NCBI GenBank assembly: GCA_022747635.1
Contig: JAKTNV010000010.1
Span: 41,701,027 to 41,765,026 of the forward strand
Direction of reading: 5' to 3'
Source of the DNA: Hetaerina americana
Taxonomy: Eukaryota > Arthropoda > Insecta > Odonata > Calopterygidae
DNA: 64,000 nt
Positions 11,031-23,115 of the stretch are shown here, piece after piece. The notes under the pieces are model-generated. The model saw nothing but the letters and a program-made list of their open reading frames with translations. It had not been told where the DNA came from and did not search any database. Each line of letters starts with the position of its first letter. The first letter of the stretch is position 1. The translations under genes were made by a program, and so were the position numbers.

Positions 11031-14000
11031 TATATCCATTTGTGACTACCTATTTCCTTCCTCTCATGGATTTTGTATGGATTTACATAGTACTTCGCCA
11101 TCGCACCGTCAGTAATCCTCGTCGTTACCCTCCTCTCCGGTTTCACGCTGTTCTGTTCGCCGAGGGAGGCCAGTCATGGACCACCAAACTTCCGCTAAAG
11201 GGACGACGCAGGCAACGTGAACACAAGCTAATGACGATGCAGCATACACAGTGAAGGAGATTTTTGTGACCTCGAAACAAGAGGGGAATTTACGGTTGGA
11301 GGCGCGGAAAAATTAGAAATTCTACGAGCGATAAAATGTGCTACAGCCAGTTTCCCTTGTAAAGCTGAATTCTGAATTCCTATCGAATATTTCCCCTTTC
11401 AAAGGTGGGAATAGTTTTATGGCCGCATTAAGTCAGCGCCCTGTTCTGTGTACTAATGCATCAAACACAGAGGGAGTCGTATTACGACTATTATTCTCGT
11501 TGAACATTGGTACATAGAAGGCCGTAGGAGTAACGGGGTGATACACATTACTTAAAATAAACTATACAGCAGCTCCGTTCGGGTGATCTTTTCTTTATGA
11601 TGCACGATGTATAATTTAAAAAATATATATCGCCATAAATTCTGGATCTTTTCCAAATTTACCTTTTGTGAAAATGAAGCAATTGCGCGGATAAAGCAGC
11701 CAAAGTAGTTGCCGTCCCTCGCAAACAGTCAATCTCCCCGGAAAAAAATATCGAGTATCTTTCAGGGGCGCGAATATTAGTTTCAGATAGTAACAACAAA
11801 GAAATCAATAAAGACTATGCTGAGTTCAGTTAGGAGTTTAATTCAAACAGAAGGAACCATAACAACATAGTTTAGCATCCAAACAAATAGACTCGTCACT
11901 ATTTTTTAAATAATTTGGACAACTTTCTTTGAACATAGCGCATTATTTCGTTTGCCATTTTAAATTTTATGCACCATAAGAACTATAGATCCATGAGTAC
12001 CACAACACGGTAGAATGAATATGATTTAAAATTTCAAAAAATACGTTTTTTAATAAAAAGCATAAATCCGGGAGTAAAAATTGAAATACTTTGTCAAATT
12101 TTCCAAATGGTGACCATAACGTATTTGGTCTCTGTTATCTGACAAATTTTTCGTCTCTAGCTGATGATATAATTTTACAACACCCCAATTTAGGGGGTGG
12201 TGAATTTGATAATGTTTCAGGAATAAAGTAAAATGTTTAGCAGGCCATTTCTTCATGTCCATATGATTTACGTAACTAGTCAAAAATAATGTTATATTTA
12301 CTTATTTTATATATTTTTTGTTTGCAAAATTTAGTCTACATCGATTTTGTCCCCTACAAAGTACTCTGCACTTCGTTGCAATGCAATTATACCATCTTCT
12401 TTTCCACTGATTAAAGTACCCTTGGAAGTCCTCCGCAGTTAGGCTTTTTAGTTTTCTCATCGTGTCTATTCATATAATCTATTCATTTGAAAAACTTGAT
12501 CACACTGAGGATTATAAGTCCCAGATATTATAAAAAATAGATTTAATTCTAAACGCTAGAAAAGTTCAAACTTTATAATGTCCTTGATGAATTCCTATCA
12601 GACTTTCGATAGCGGTAATCGAACGTTAATCGCTTCACCAATTATAGAAATTCACGTATTTATGCATTTATTCCAATCTTTCAATCCAAAAAATTATCCT
12701 TAATCTTTATAGCTAGTCAATTTCTATTTGTGCCCCTTTGAAAACCTTCAATTTGACAAAATAACCTTTACAGCTTACAACTGAATGTGATCAATTTGAG
12801 GGGCAAGATGGAATTAACGCTTACACTCATGAATGAATTTAAATTTCGTTCATAATGGAAACTTATACTCAAATACTAAGAATCATTTCTATTGTGCATA
12901 GAAAGTTGGATTCTTATTATCTTAAGGGCGTTTAATAATATAAAAGTTCCCAAAGTAAAATTTAGTGCTAATTCAACAATTATTTAATATCCTCCGTTTT
13001 AACTATGAAGTTCAAAAATTTCCATAATCAATCACTCCCTTGGGATTTTCAAACACATCTCGCGTTTTTCTATACACTCCCGTACTCTTTGAAAATTATA
13101 GCCGACCACAACTGAATGTAAGCTAATGAGGAACGATGGCCGCGAAAAGCGGAACGTCAATTGCCAAGGAACGACTAATGGGGTTCAAAATGGAATATAT
13201 GAATTTAGCATTCCATGTTTACTTTATACAATAACAGTGAATATAATAACTTTCAATAATGAAAAAAAATTTTGCTGATTAAACACAATTTGCTGATCAG
13301 AATAGCTATAGCAATTGAAAAACAAGTACACCCATTGCTCCAGATTTCAGGCACAGTGAAATAATGACTTATCTTATATCAATAGGTAACGCGATCATAT
13401 GAGCGGTACAAATATGTTATGCAAAAAATCTGTAAAATATTTGGAGAATTAGTTTCAACGACCGGTAATCTCTGAGCTATAGATTTTAGTAGCTAAATGT
13501 TTTATTTCAATTAATATACATTAATTTACATATAATTAATTCTACGGAAAAAATAGTGTGATATTTATCACTAAATAATTCCATGTATTTTATTTCATTA
13601 CAGAATAATTTACATATTTTTTTAAATAATTTTATACTTTAACATTATCTCTTCGTTCAAAGAAAATTATGCATGTTTATGCTTGTCTATATTTTAACGA
13701 TAGATTAGTTTATTTTTTGGCATTATTTAGCCGATGGCGCCACTAATTTCAGCATGATTCCTTGAACGAATAAAAGAGTCATTATAAATATCATGAAATC
13801 AATTAATACAAACTTGAACAAACATTATCAACAAAGGGTTCAAATACAGAACAGACGGAGTAATTACTTTCATCAAAGTAATCCTCGAATTAATGAGCAA
13901 TGTTGACGATGTGAACATCAACTGTGCAACTGTACTAAAAGATATTTACATGTTTATTATGTGTTGCTATAACCTAGTACAAGAAGGCGCCCGAACCTGA

Positions 14001-15790
14001 GTTTTTACTTGTTCCCTTAACGAAAAATGTCAACGAAAAAATGAAACAGTAAACTATTTTACGTCCGTAACGCCTTTCAATATCCTGTATCTCCTCCGTG
14101 CTGCAATATCTTGATCTGCACTTATGTTTGAAGGCCACTTCGAATCCCGCAGTTCTTGAACTATGTGCATCGATTGACAACGCTTGTTTGATCAAGTAGT
14201 GAAGCGCTGCATTATTTTTTTTTTTAATGGTCAAGGTCACACAAATTTCTTTTCCCTCATCTTTTCCTTCGAGGTTTTTTTCTTGAAAGAATTAGGACGA
14301 AGATGAAGACTTGATGGCCCGCGATTCACCGTCGGAGCCTCTGAAAGAAATCTAAGAAGCAACCGTTCCACTATTAATTCTTTAGCCTGCTACCTCACCC
14401 TTCATACTGAATGGTAGCTAATCCCTCGAGGTCCCTGTAGGCTAAATCGATTAGGGAAAATTGGAAAATAATTTCCCCTGAAGGCAGGATGAAAAGAGTC
14501 CATATCCTTTTAGATAATTTATGATGCATCAAATATTGTCCTCTCATGTATGGAAGATTGGCTCTTGAAAAGAATTTCTTGCTACACTATCAATTTTCTT
14601 TCTATAGGAGTAGTATCACACTTGATTACGCTACGCGCATTTTCTTCATGTAATAAAATGTTATATCTACAATATTTAATTTTTAGTGGTCAAATATGCA
14701 TTTTCTGGTAACTTTCATTTGCGCACTTCTTATTTCAGTTATATTAGAATGATGCCTTTTATTTTTTCTGCTATATTGTTTAAAATTTATTTCGCTTATA
14801 CTATACTAACGAAATATTTATGTTCCAATGTATAATTTTCTTTATGTTAAAATTGTATCATCAAAATGTATGCCGCATTCATAAAATAAAAATTTTTAGA
14901 CGCCTTAAATCATTATATTACCGTTTAAAACTGACATTAAGTATGATATTAATAAATTATGCATGGTTCATACCAGTCAAAACTAAACCTGTCTGTAAGG
15001 AAGTAAGTACAAACTTACTCACTTCCTGCAGTAAATAGTTAGTTAATAGTTTTTCAACAGGGTCGTCGTAAGTTTTCTACGAAAAATAACATTTTAGACA
15101 ATATTGTAAATGGAAATACAATGAAAGAATTAACTCCCCTGCTTATATACCTGCGGTAAGGATAAATAATTAAAAAATTCAATATTGATAAATACTTGTT
15201 ATAGTTCTCAACGGTTTATCCTGGGACAATATCTTCAGAGATGTTCTTTTATCAATAAAAAAACCATCTTTTTGAGGTTTATGGCATGAAAAATAAAACC
15301 TCTCATGTGTTTTATGCAGGTTAGTTTTAGAATTTCAATCGCATAGACCTCCTGAATATCATCAAAAGCAAAATAGACTAAGCATAGCTAAGACATGTCG
15401 CTGAGGAGTTTTTATTTCATTGAGTCAGACAAAGCGTTCGTGAAAATGCACTCTTTCCCATCGGACTATCATAAATTATAATCAACTAGAATGTCTCCAT
15501 CAATTATTTGATTCGATTATTATCCAAATTTTAATAATTTATTTTTATCTATTTTAATGCTTTCATTTATACCTCATTGCTCAATCTCCGATTATGAAAA
15601 AAACAAAACGCAGGCATAAATGGCTTTAAATAAAAAAATGAACGGGTTGCTCTAATACTCCATTCACTACTAAATGATGAAATCAATTACTTTAACATTA
15701 TTTCAGACAGTAAACTCAAATGCTTCGATCACTGAAACTGGAAAAATCTCTCTTTTAAGTCTTTAATATGATAAAATGTTTAAATAATTG
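11031..15790. other. Long AT-rich stretch without recognised features
   Basis: About 4.8 kb without a transposon, RNA gene or exon that I can support. Open frames at 12050-12283, 13974-14240 and 14820-15038 have no recognisable product. Likely intronic or intergenic unique DNA, possibly with very old repeats. Confidence 0.5.
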
Positions 15791-15826
15791 TAATTATATA
15801 AAAATATATACATACATATATATACA

Positions 15827-15835
<9 letters not shown>

Positions 15836-15878
<43 letters not shown>
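15836..15878. repeat. (TA)n microsatellite
   Basis: TA run directly before the hairpin segment at 15881. A matching TA run at 16066-16104 closes the cluster. Confidence 0.95.
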
Positions 15879-15880
<2 letters not shown>

Positions 15881-15920
15881 ACTTGAAGAAGCCCTCTGAG
15901 GGCCGAATGAGGGCCTTTTA
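15881..15920 (+). mobile_element. Possible PLE-terminus remnant
   Basis: Reads CTTGAAGA, then a GCCCT...AGGGC hairpin, then CGAATG. This is close to the CTGAAGA - stem - GAAACG order of the hammerhead-like PLE ends elsewhere in the window, but both core elements carry changes. Its position against a (TA)n run also matches those ends. Confidence 0.35.
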
Positions 15921-15965
15921 AATGTTGCTATTCTATTTGTGTTCTATTGTGCCGTCCCATTATTG

Positions 15966-16063
15966 TGCCGATCGTGTGAGGTTTTCCGTACAATCATTAT
16001 ATATAAATATATATATATATTTATTTATATATAATGATTGTACGGAAAACCTCACACGATCGG

Positions 16064-16065
<2 letters not shown>
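15966..16065. repeat. Perfect 44-nt inverted repeat
   Basis: 15966-16009 and 16022-16065 are exact reverse complements with a 12-nt AT spacer. The outer part is mixed sequence (TGCCGATCGTGTGAGG), so it is not a by-product of the TA microsatellite. It lies between two (TA)n runs. Confidence 0.95.

Positions 16066-16104
<39 letters not shown>
16066..16104. repeat. (TA)n microsatellite
   Basis: Alternating TA directly abutting the palindrome. Confidence 0.95.
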
Positions 16105-16107
<3 letters not shown>

Positions 16108-16679
16108 AGGCGAAACAAATTATATTTCTATTTATTATTTATTTTGATTTTTTAGTCATCACGGAGCACTTGACTCCTAATAATTTAATTTTGAGGATAT
16201 ACATTAATTAAATCATTGGGATTAGCTTGTGATATAGGACCTCTGAGTTAATCAAAGAGGTGTTCTTACTCCTAATAGTAATGGCTAATTAGCTCTCTTA
16301 TTCCTAATGTATAATCTTGGGTAATACGAATAATGTAGATAGTGAGATAAGATTAAGGCAATGTATAGTAATATTCAACAAAATTGACTCCTAATCGTTA
16401 AAGATCACCTTGCATGAAAACTTTCCGACTATAATACTCATGATACATGATAAATCTTTCGACAGTTTGAAATCAACAACCCGGGGAAGATAAACAAAAT
16501 TTAGAATTCTAAAAATTCATATGAAGGGCAATTTGAAATTCAGGAATATAATGCTTGTCCGGTCATAAGACTAGCTGGATAACAGGAGATGATGCATCTT
16601 AATAGGCACCCAATATGACAGCCCTCTCGTAAAAGTCATCCAATTATTTATTACTATCCAATCAACATACAAAAATAGA
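16105..16679. other. AT-rich non-coding sequence
   Basis: Nothing recognised. Confidence 0.6.
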
Positions 16680-16960
16680 TAGCTGGAGACAGTGACTAGA
16701 TGGGGTTTAAGTCGAGAATTGACTAGAATAAAGAAATCAGAAAGGCAGGGTTGCTCATCATTACTATTTATGTTTCACGTATACATTGAGAGGGCATTAA
16801 ACGATATCAAATAAAATATAAGGGGTGGTATATGGATGAATTGATTAATTATAAATGCATGTTGAAATTTGCGGACGGTTGTCAAAGGAAAGCATTCCGA
16901 AATCTATAACACTCCTCCAAACGATAGTTTTATAGATTAACGATTTGAAGAATCTTTTAG
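16680..16960 (+). pseudogene. Reverse transcriptase relic of a non-LTR retrotransposon
   Basis: Translating the + strand in one frame from about 16735 gives KSERQGCSSLLLF, followed by VYIERALNDI, a stop, and MLKFADG. These match the order of non-LTR reverse transcriptase block 4 (GVRQGCSLSPLLFN, then LYIE) and block 5 (FADD), with the second catalytic aspartate changed to glycine. Several stops interrupt it. It is a short, old fragment, and its clade cannot be fixed from this length. Confidence 0.65.
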
Positions 16961-19900
16961 AATATGAAGGCCTTTCTTTCACTTTAATTCAGGACTTTAT
17001 ATCTTCCAGAAGCACTCCGGATATGGCCTCACTGCAGTAAGATAGGAATTGCTTAAAACTGTACTCTCCGACAACCGTCCTCCCCTTGCCTGTATATTTC
17101 CGAGGGTAAGATGGATGCAGTCCAAAACTCTACCAGTCGATCTTCCGTAGATCGCCTGGCAATGCCCATGCCCGTCTTAAATTAAGTCCATGCGCGCTCT
17201 AAAGGAATTTCCTGAAAAAGGTTGAGGAAGTTTGGAGATGGAATTTAGAGCAACGTGGAAGGATGAACGCTTGGTGTGCAGCATTGACGGAGATGATTTC
17301 TCCGAGATTTGGAGGATGCACTGGGATCCCTAGTCTGAGTCGGCGCTCTTTGTGAGCGTAGTTATCCACCAAACGCATCTTCTCGACCCCATAAGAGCTG
17401 TCTCGGGGAGTTTCTTTTCTCTATTCCTAAAATAAAAGAACTCCTTCGAACTTCTGCTGGGTGAAGTAACTCTAGCGCACATTTGATAGACAATATATTG
17501 AATTCTTCGAAGAGATCTTGTGCACAGAACTCAATCCCTCTTTCCGAAGGTCCCGGTAGAGTCTTTTAATGGAGATACTAAAAGCAAATCATTTTAAATA
17601 AGTCTCAGTAAATTTAAAACGACATGAATGTATTTTTTTTTTTTTGAGTTTGCTTGAACAAAATTTAGGGTGGTAAGAGATGTATTAAAGTAAGTTTTTA
17701 AGGTCGTTTAAATATTTCAAGGTTGTACATCATGCCAAAATAAGCAAAAAACAGCTTTCTTATTTAAAGCAATTTCTTCCTCTTGGCTTCTAGAGAGGGA
17801 ATGAACCGTTGTATTTTTCTCTTTATTCGTGAAATTTAGTGCCACGATTCAATAAACTCGAAGGCCTAGTTTATGATTACGTGAGCAGAGAATCAATCAG
17901 CCAGAATTACATGTAGCCAAACATTTCAGCTCAGAATTGTATTGGAAGAAAATTTATATATTTTTTATCTAGAATTAGACCTTCGATATTTTTATTTTGG
18001 GTTAATGTGTTGGTATCTCTTATCAGAAAACGTCGCCTTGGGAAACTGGTAAATGCAGAAAACATTTTACATTTATTTATGGACGCCATTCTTTTACATT
18101 TATCGATAAGCTGAAGAGCTCGCACAAAAACTTAAACAAACGGCACAAAATGTATCCGATCTCCAGAAATAATTATATCCCCATGACTAAGAGAATAGAA
18201 GCCTAGATAGGCAGGGTAACCAAAAGAGGGACCAAAGAAAACAAAAAAGTAAAATAAATATTGATAGAAAGAAAAAACTTATTCTTAATAAACACCGTAG
18301 AAGGCAAGGGAGTTTTGTAATATAACTCAAATTTAGTAGAATAATACACTACCTGAACAATACCAAATTTTTATCATTTGCAAATTTTAATAAAATATGT
18401 AACAAGATAGGCAAATATGACAAATATTAAAAAATAGCATTTAGATAAAATCTAACCTTTTCCGTATAAAAGTTTTATATGAGTGTGTACATTATATTAC
18501 CAATGTTATTGATTATTGCTATATTTATCGATAATTAGATTTGGATAATACATAAAAGTACGTAAAGTCTTACTCGAAAATGACATTAAATAAGTTTGTT
18601 GCTCTATGTATTATTTAATTACCTCAAATTCATCACCTCCTGGATTTATTGAGAAAAAGTGAGGGGGATTGAATATTTACCGAGTCAAAAAATTCTTAAG
18701 GTTTTCATCACCATGTTCCTGTGTAATTTGCCCTATAGTAGCAGATATAGCTAGACACTCAAGGAAATACTTTAATTAATTAACTATGACTTAACTATAA
18801 CATCAGTGACTTGGACTTTGGTATTGAAATGTCATTCTTAAATACGAAAAATCCGATGAAAGAAATGGAAGAGACAACTATAAAACCAGAATGTATTGAC
18901 AGGGAAAAAAATTGGGCATTCTTTTTAGATATTTTTTCTAAAGATTTACGGAAAGGTGTCGTATACAAGGGCACGTACGTACAATCTTACAAATTTTTGG
19001 GACGACCAGAGGAGGTAAAAATGTGGTGCTGAAAATACGTGTGAAAAAACGCGTAAGGGAAAAATTGAAGGGAAAATGAAGCAAAAAACAGCGGGATAAA
19101 AGAATGAGGCGAATAAGAGGTGAAATGTGCTCATGTCACGTCCGTCTACGGTCATTTCTGCACGTAACCAGGTCACAGCAAGTACTCCCCGCGTAGTTAT
19201 ACCCTGCCCAGTTACTCGCCTATCAATCTTCAATCGCCATTTGCCGTCGGGGAAAAAATTGGGGAAAACAGACACGCGGTCTCTATTTTCACATTCTGCA
19301 CAACATGGTGAATGTCTCCTTTTACCTCTAAGAACTGTAGTTTATTCTCCTAACTTTTCTTTAAATGAAACCACGAATGCGGGAAGAGAAATTCTTGTTG
19401 TTCACGTAGCTTAAATTCAATTCCAAATTATCTAAACGACAAATTATCTGACCGAAATTTGAACAGTTGGCATGAGCATCCGTGCGACGTTAATTTCCTC
19501 CAAATAATGTTCTAACGAAGAAAGATAAAGTTACTACAGGTTGATCCATTAGCTCATTGAATTGAAATTACTCTTCTATTCCATTATTTTATATAACCCA
19601 TCATTAAAAAAAATTACTCTGGGCTTTTCAGGGATATCTACTAAAGAAGGAAAGAAGACAGATATGTTATCTTAGGAATAAAATATTTTCTTACTAGCAA
19701 GGTCGGCTTCAATTGAAATAAATATAATAAAATAACTTAACTCTGGAAAAAAGTACAATTTTATTTTTCTGCATGCTTACCGATATTAAAAGAGAGTAAA
19801 AACGGTTATAAATGGTCACATTTTTGCGTGGTATTAAGCGAAATGAGATAAAACAAAACTTTTAAACCAATGATTCAGGATAATCAGTCACATGCAAATA

Positions 19901-20330
19901 ATTGAGTCACCATTGGTATATTTTCAATGATTAGCTATGGTTTTACTGCGTCATGGATTAAATAGGTAAATCAAACCATAAGAAACAAATTCAAGTCTAA
20001 AAAAAGTGAACTATTCATCGAAGCAACTTTCAAAATGCCTTTAACTTAAGCATAGCACGATTGTAATTCTTTTACTTCTGAGTAAAGGGAAAGTCACGAA
20101 ACGGTCTTATTGTTGAATAATCTACTATATGCTGAAAAATTTATAAATATAATGCTATTATTTTTTACTAAAGCCAAAGACTAATAAATGACGGTCGGAG
20201 ATAAATTTACCGCTATTTTTCTAATATTTTAACCTTACTTGTTGTATTCTTATATTTACTATTACGTTAAGCAACACGTCTTACCTGTCATTTCAATAAC
20301 AGAGACGGAATACACTTGGAAATTATTAAA
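16961..20330. other. Non-coding sequence, partly moderate GC
   Basis: 17020-17560 is less AT-rich than its flanks, but no exon or element could be identified. The rest is AT-rich. Open frames near 19000-19400 overlap on both strands and have no recognisable product. Confidence 0.5.
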
Positions 20331-20334
20331 TCCC

Positions 20335-20415
20335 AGCGCGCGCGCGCGTGTGTGTGTGGGTATAGATATACCATAGATATGTATATACAAATATATGTAC
20401 TATATATATATACAT
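20335..20415. repeat. Compound (CG)n(TG)n(TA)n microsatellite
   Basis: GCGCGCGCGCG runs into TGTGTGTG, followed by imperfect TA repeats up to about 20410. Confidence 0.9.
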
Positions 20416-20437
20416 AAAAGCTCACAAAAATATATGC

Positions 20438-21130
20438 ACACACACATGAGCCCAGGTCCAAGCATCCTCCTAGGAGCGAGATGCACGCCTTTTCTAGGGT
20501 TTTACGCTGTTGTGTCCAAGGGAGAGACTGGGGTAATAGTTGAGTCTTTCAAACAGTAATTGAAGAAAGCATTGTGAAGGGAGGTATTTTTAGAGCTATT
20601 AAGAGGCAGGTAATAAATAAGGGCTGCAGGAGGCGCAAGGGAATTTTATGCGGATTTTCAGGGGTGTGGTCCCTTGTCTAAAGTATGAAGGGAAGAGCTT
20701 GCAGTTAAGTTGAAATTCTGTAGAAATATTAGTTCCTCTATGGAACCTGTGTAAGTGAGGGGGAGGGTAGAAAAAAATTAACGGTAAAGAAGCGAAGGAG
20801 TAAGGGAGATGGGAGACGCTTTATATTTGGGTCGGTTGCAATCGGTGGTGTTGGTGTTAGTTTGTGGGTATAGGTAGATTTAGACAGATAATTAGTGTGT
20901 GTCAACACGTCAAATACATTTCCGGGTCATTAGAAAGTAAAGGGGGGATATTTAACTAATATTCTAGCTGTTTTTTGTGGTTGGATAGAATCGAGGGAAA
21001 GGTCTTTGAGGATATGCTTGAAGGAGCTAATTCCTGGGAAGTAAGTTACAGATGGAGATGGGGTGCAAGTGAGTGAACGAAAGTTTTGGGAATGTTTGGG
21101 CGCCTGAAAATTTAGGAGGAGTTTTTCATA
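20438..21130 (+). mobile_element. G-rich dispersed repeat, copy 1
   Basis: The first part (20450-20530) aligns by eye with 52075-52155: both contain a GAGCCCAGGTCC-type motif, a TAGGAG segment, an ACGCC and then AGGGTTTT. Both continue into several hundred bases of purine-rich, G-rich sequence. No protein family was recognised. It is an uncharacterised repeat, and the right boundary is uncertain. Confidence 0.45.
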
Positions 21131-21450
21131 TAGAATAAACTGTGGTTATATACAGTTAAGGAAATAGTTGTTTAACATTCCGTGGAACTTACCTAGCGAG
21201 TTGAAATTAATACAGACTTGGTAACTGCAGGTAGAGAGAGAGTGGTGTATAGAGCATTTATCGTTCGATGGGTGACAGCTGGTATGGTAGGGGTACTATT
21301 TTACATGTGAGTTATATGTAAACGTACGTTTCAGTAGGAGAGGTAGCGGATCGATGAAAGATATATTTAAGTCGAGGAAAGTGATTTATTAGGAAGAGCC
21401 GATAAATGTGAAGGAAAGAGAAAAGTAAGCCTTGGAATAGGAAATTATTT

Positions 21451-21537
21451 TTTTAGGGAGTCAATGCTTTTAGGGAGTCAGAGTCTTGTAAGTCTATGTA
21501 TCTTTTAGGGAGTCAGAGACTCCTAGGTCTATGTATC
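21451..21537 (+). repeat. Small tandem repeat, about 35-bp unit
   Basis: Two diverged 35-bp units (21468-21502 and 21503-21537), each beginning TTTTAGGGAGTCAGAG, with a partial unit before them at 21451. Confidence 0.9.
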
Positions 21538-21722
21538 TTTCCCCGAAAAGAGTTTGAGAGGGTAGCAGGAGAGAAATTTTTCTCAAGGAAGAGAAGGGGT
21601 TGGTTTCCATATAAATGACTAAGTCTATTTTCCATCGCACAGCCTTTGATTTGGTGGTAATGTTAATTTTAGAATGAAAAGAAATTTTGGATTAGTATAT
21701 GTTTCATTACAAAGTGGATGTG

Positions 21723-21724
<2 letters not shown>

Positions 21725-21774
<50 letters not shown>
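21725..21774. repeat. (TA)n microsatellite
   Basis: Pure alternating AT run bordering the tail end of the minus-strand SINE. Confidence 0.97.
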
Positions 21775-21775
<1 letters not shown>

Positions 21776-21777
<2 letters not shown>

Positions 21778-21998
21778 TTATACCTACACATAATTCACTC
21801 AATACTAAGTCCAATAAGTAAAATTCACGCTCCAGGGTAGTGAGGCCATTTCTTTTCTCGGTGGCGGACATGTTTACAGGAAGATCTGGTTCCCGAAAAA
21901 ATACATTTTGGGTGAATTAAAGGGTACAAGAGAAGCATGCTCAGGAATTGGACTCGTGCCCTATGGTCAGTAATTCAACGTTCTACCCCTGGACTACC
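21776..21998 (-). mobile_element. tRNA-derived SINE, family B, copy 2
   Basis: On the - strand it begins GGTAGTCCAGGGGTAGAACG, the same head as the copy at 10373, with a B-box region that has decayed (GAGTCCAATTCC). The body keeps CCAGATCTTCCT and GACTTAGTATTG. The 3' tail runs into the (TA)n array at 21725. It is more diverged than copy 3. Confidence 0.75.
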
Positions 21999-22188
21999 TC
22001 TGGGCAACTGCAGCTCAACCCAAGCTATGTGACTTTTTAGGCACCAGATCTTCCTAAGAAACCATAACTGGCACAGGGAAAAGAACTGGCCCCCTTACTC
22101 TGATGTGTGAATTTCACACACCGTCGGGCTTAGTATTGGGTGAACTCTATCATCACCCACCACACCGACCTTCGGGTTGATTACTACG
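21999..22188 (+). mobile_element. SINE, family B, copy 3, head-truncated
   Basis: Starts about where the B box ends, and follows the body of the 10373 copy closely, including TGTGTGAATTTCACACACCG and GGGTTGATTAC. Its missing tRNA head abuts the head of copy 2, so the two form a head-to-head pair. Confidence 0.8.
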
Positions 22189-22849
22189 TTTTTGGTTTAT
22201 GTTATTTAATAATATGATAGAAGTTACAATGTAAATTGAAGGATGGTACGATTATTTATTAAAAATCCATATCTAATTCAAAAATTCTTAACCAGGATGC
22301 TACTATATTCCTATATAACATGGTATATATTTTCTTGACTCCCTATCAAATGCTGTTCTCTCGGTCATAACAACTTCATTAAGTTGAAGCAATTAAGATC
22401 TTATAGCCAATGACCTTTAAGAATGAAATACAGCAATTGTGCTTAGATGTTAATGCCCAAAGTGATACCCGCTATATTCTTCTTTTGCCTTTATCCCTAC
22501 GCACGTAATTTCGCCAACTCCTTTAAAGAGCTGCAGAATTTCAAGTTAATATATTAGGTGCAAGAATATTTCGGGAGAGATGAAAGATGAGAAGTTGCAC
22601 TATTTTCCTTCCGAAAAAATATTTCCCCCATTCTCGAATCTTGTTTTTCGAGCACTATTACCCTCTTCGCTCGGAATAGCCGAGTTAAGACGGGTGGCGT
22701 GGCGAAGATTACCCACATCCGTTTCATACATTTGAAATTTCACAAGAAACAAAGTTAGCACGGTATCAAGACAGGAATGGGAGCGAAGGCGAGAGGATTT
22801 TCCTTCGCGGAAATCGAAACGTTAATCAAATATTTACCGCGGGTGGGGA
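22189..22849. other. AT-rich non-coding sequence
   Basis: Nothing recognised. Confidence 0.6.
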
Positions 22850-23115
22850 AATTGAGGACGGTGAAGGGGGGGAGGAGAGAAAGGGCAGTGGATGAAATGA
22901 GCGAGCATATGCGGGAGTAGGAGAGATGGGAAAAAGGGAGTGAGGGAAGGATGGGGCCAACTCCCACATCCTTCCACCACTTTGTCTACGGCGCGAAAGA
23001 GAATCAATGATTCCCACTGGCTCCTCTCTCTCCCCCGCGAATCTAAAATTCTGTTGGAGCGCTTCGCGTTTCGGGTGCGTCTCCCCTTCGTTCCCTCATC
23101 GTAGCGCAGCTCACC
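22850..23115. other. GC-rich block
   Basis: G-rich then C-rich on the + strand, with CpGs. Several overlapping open frames on both strands reflect composition. Confidence 0.4.
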
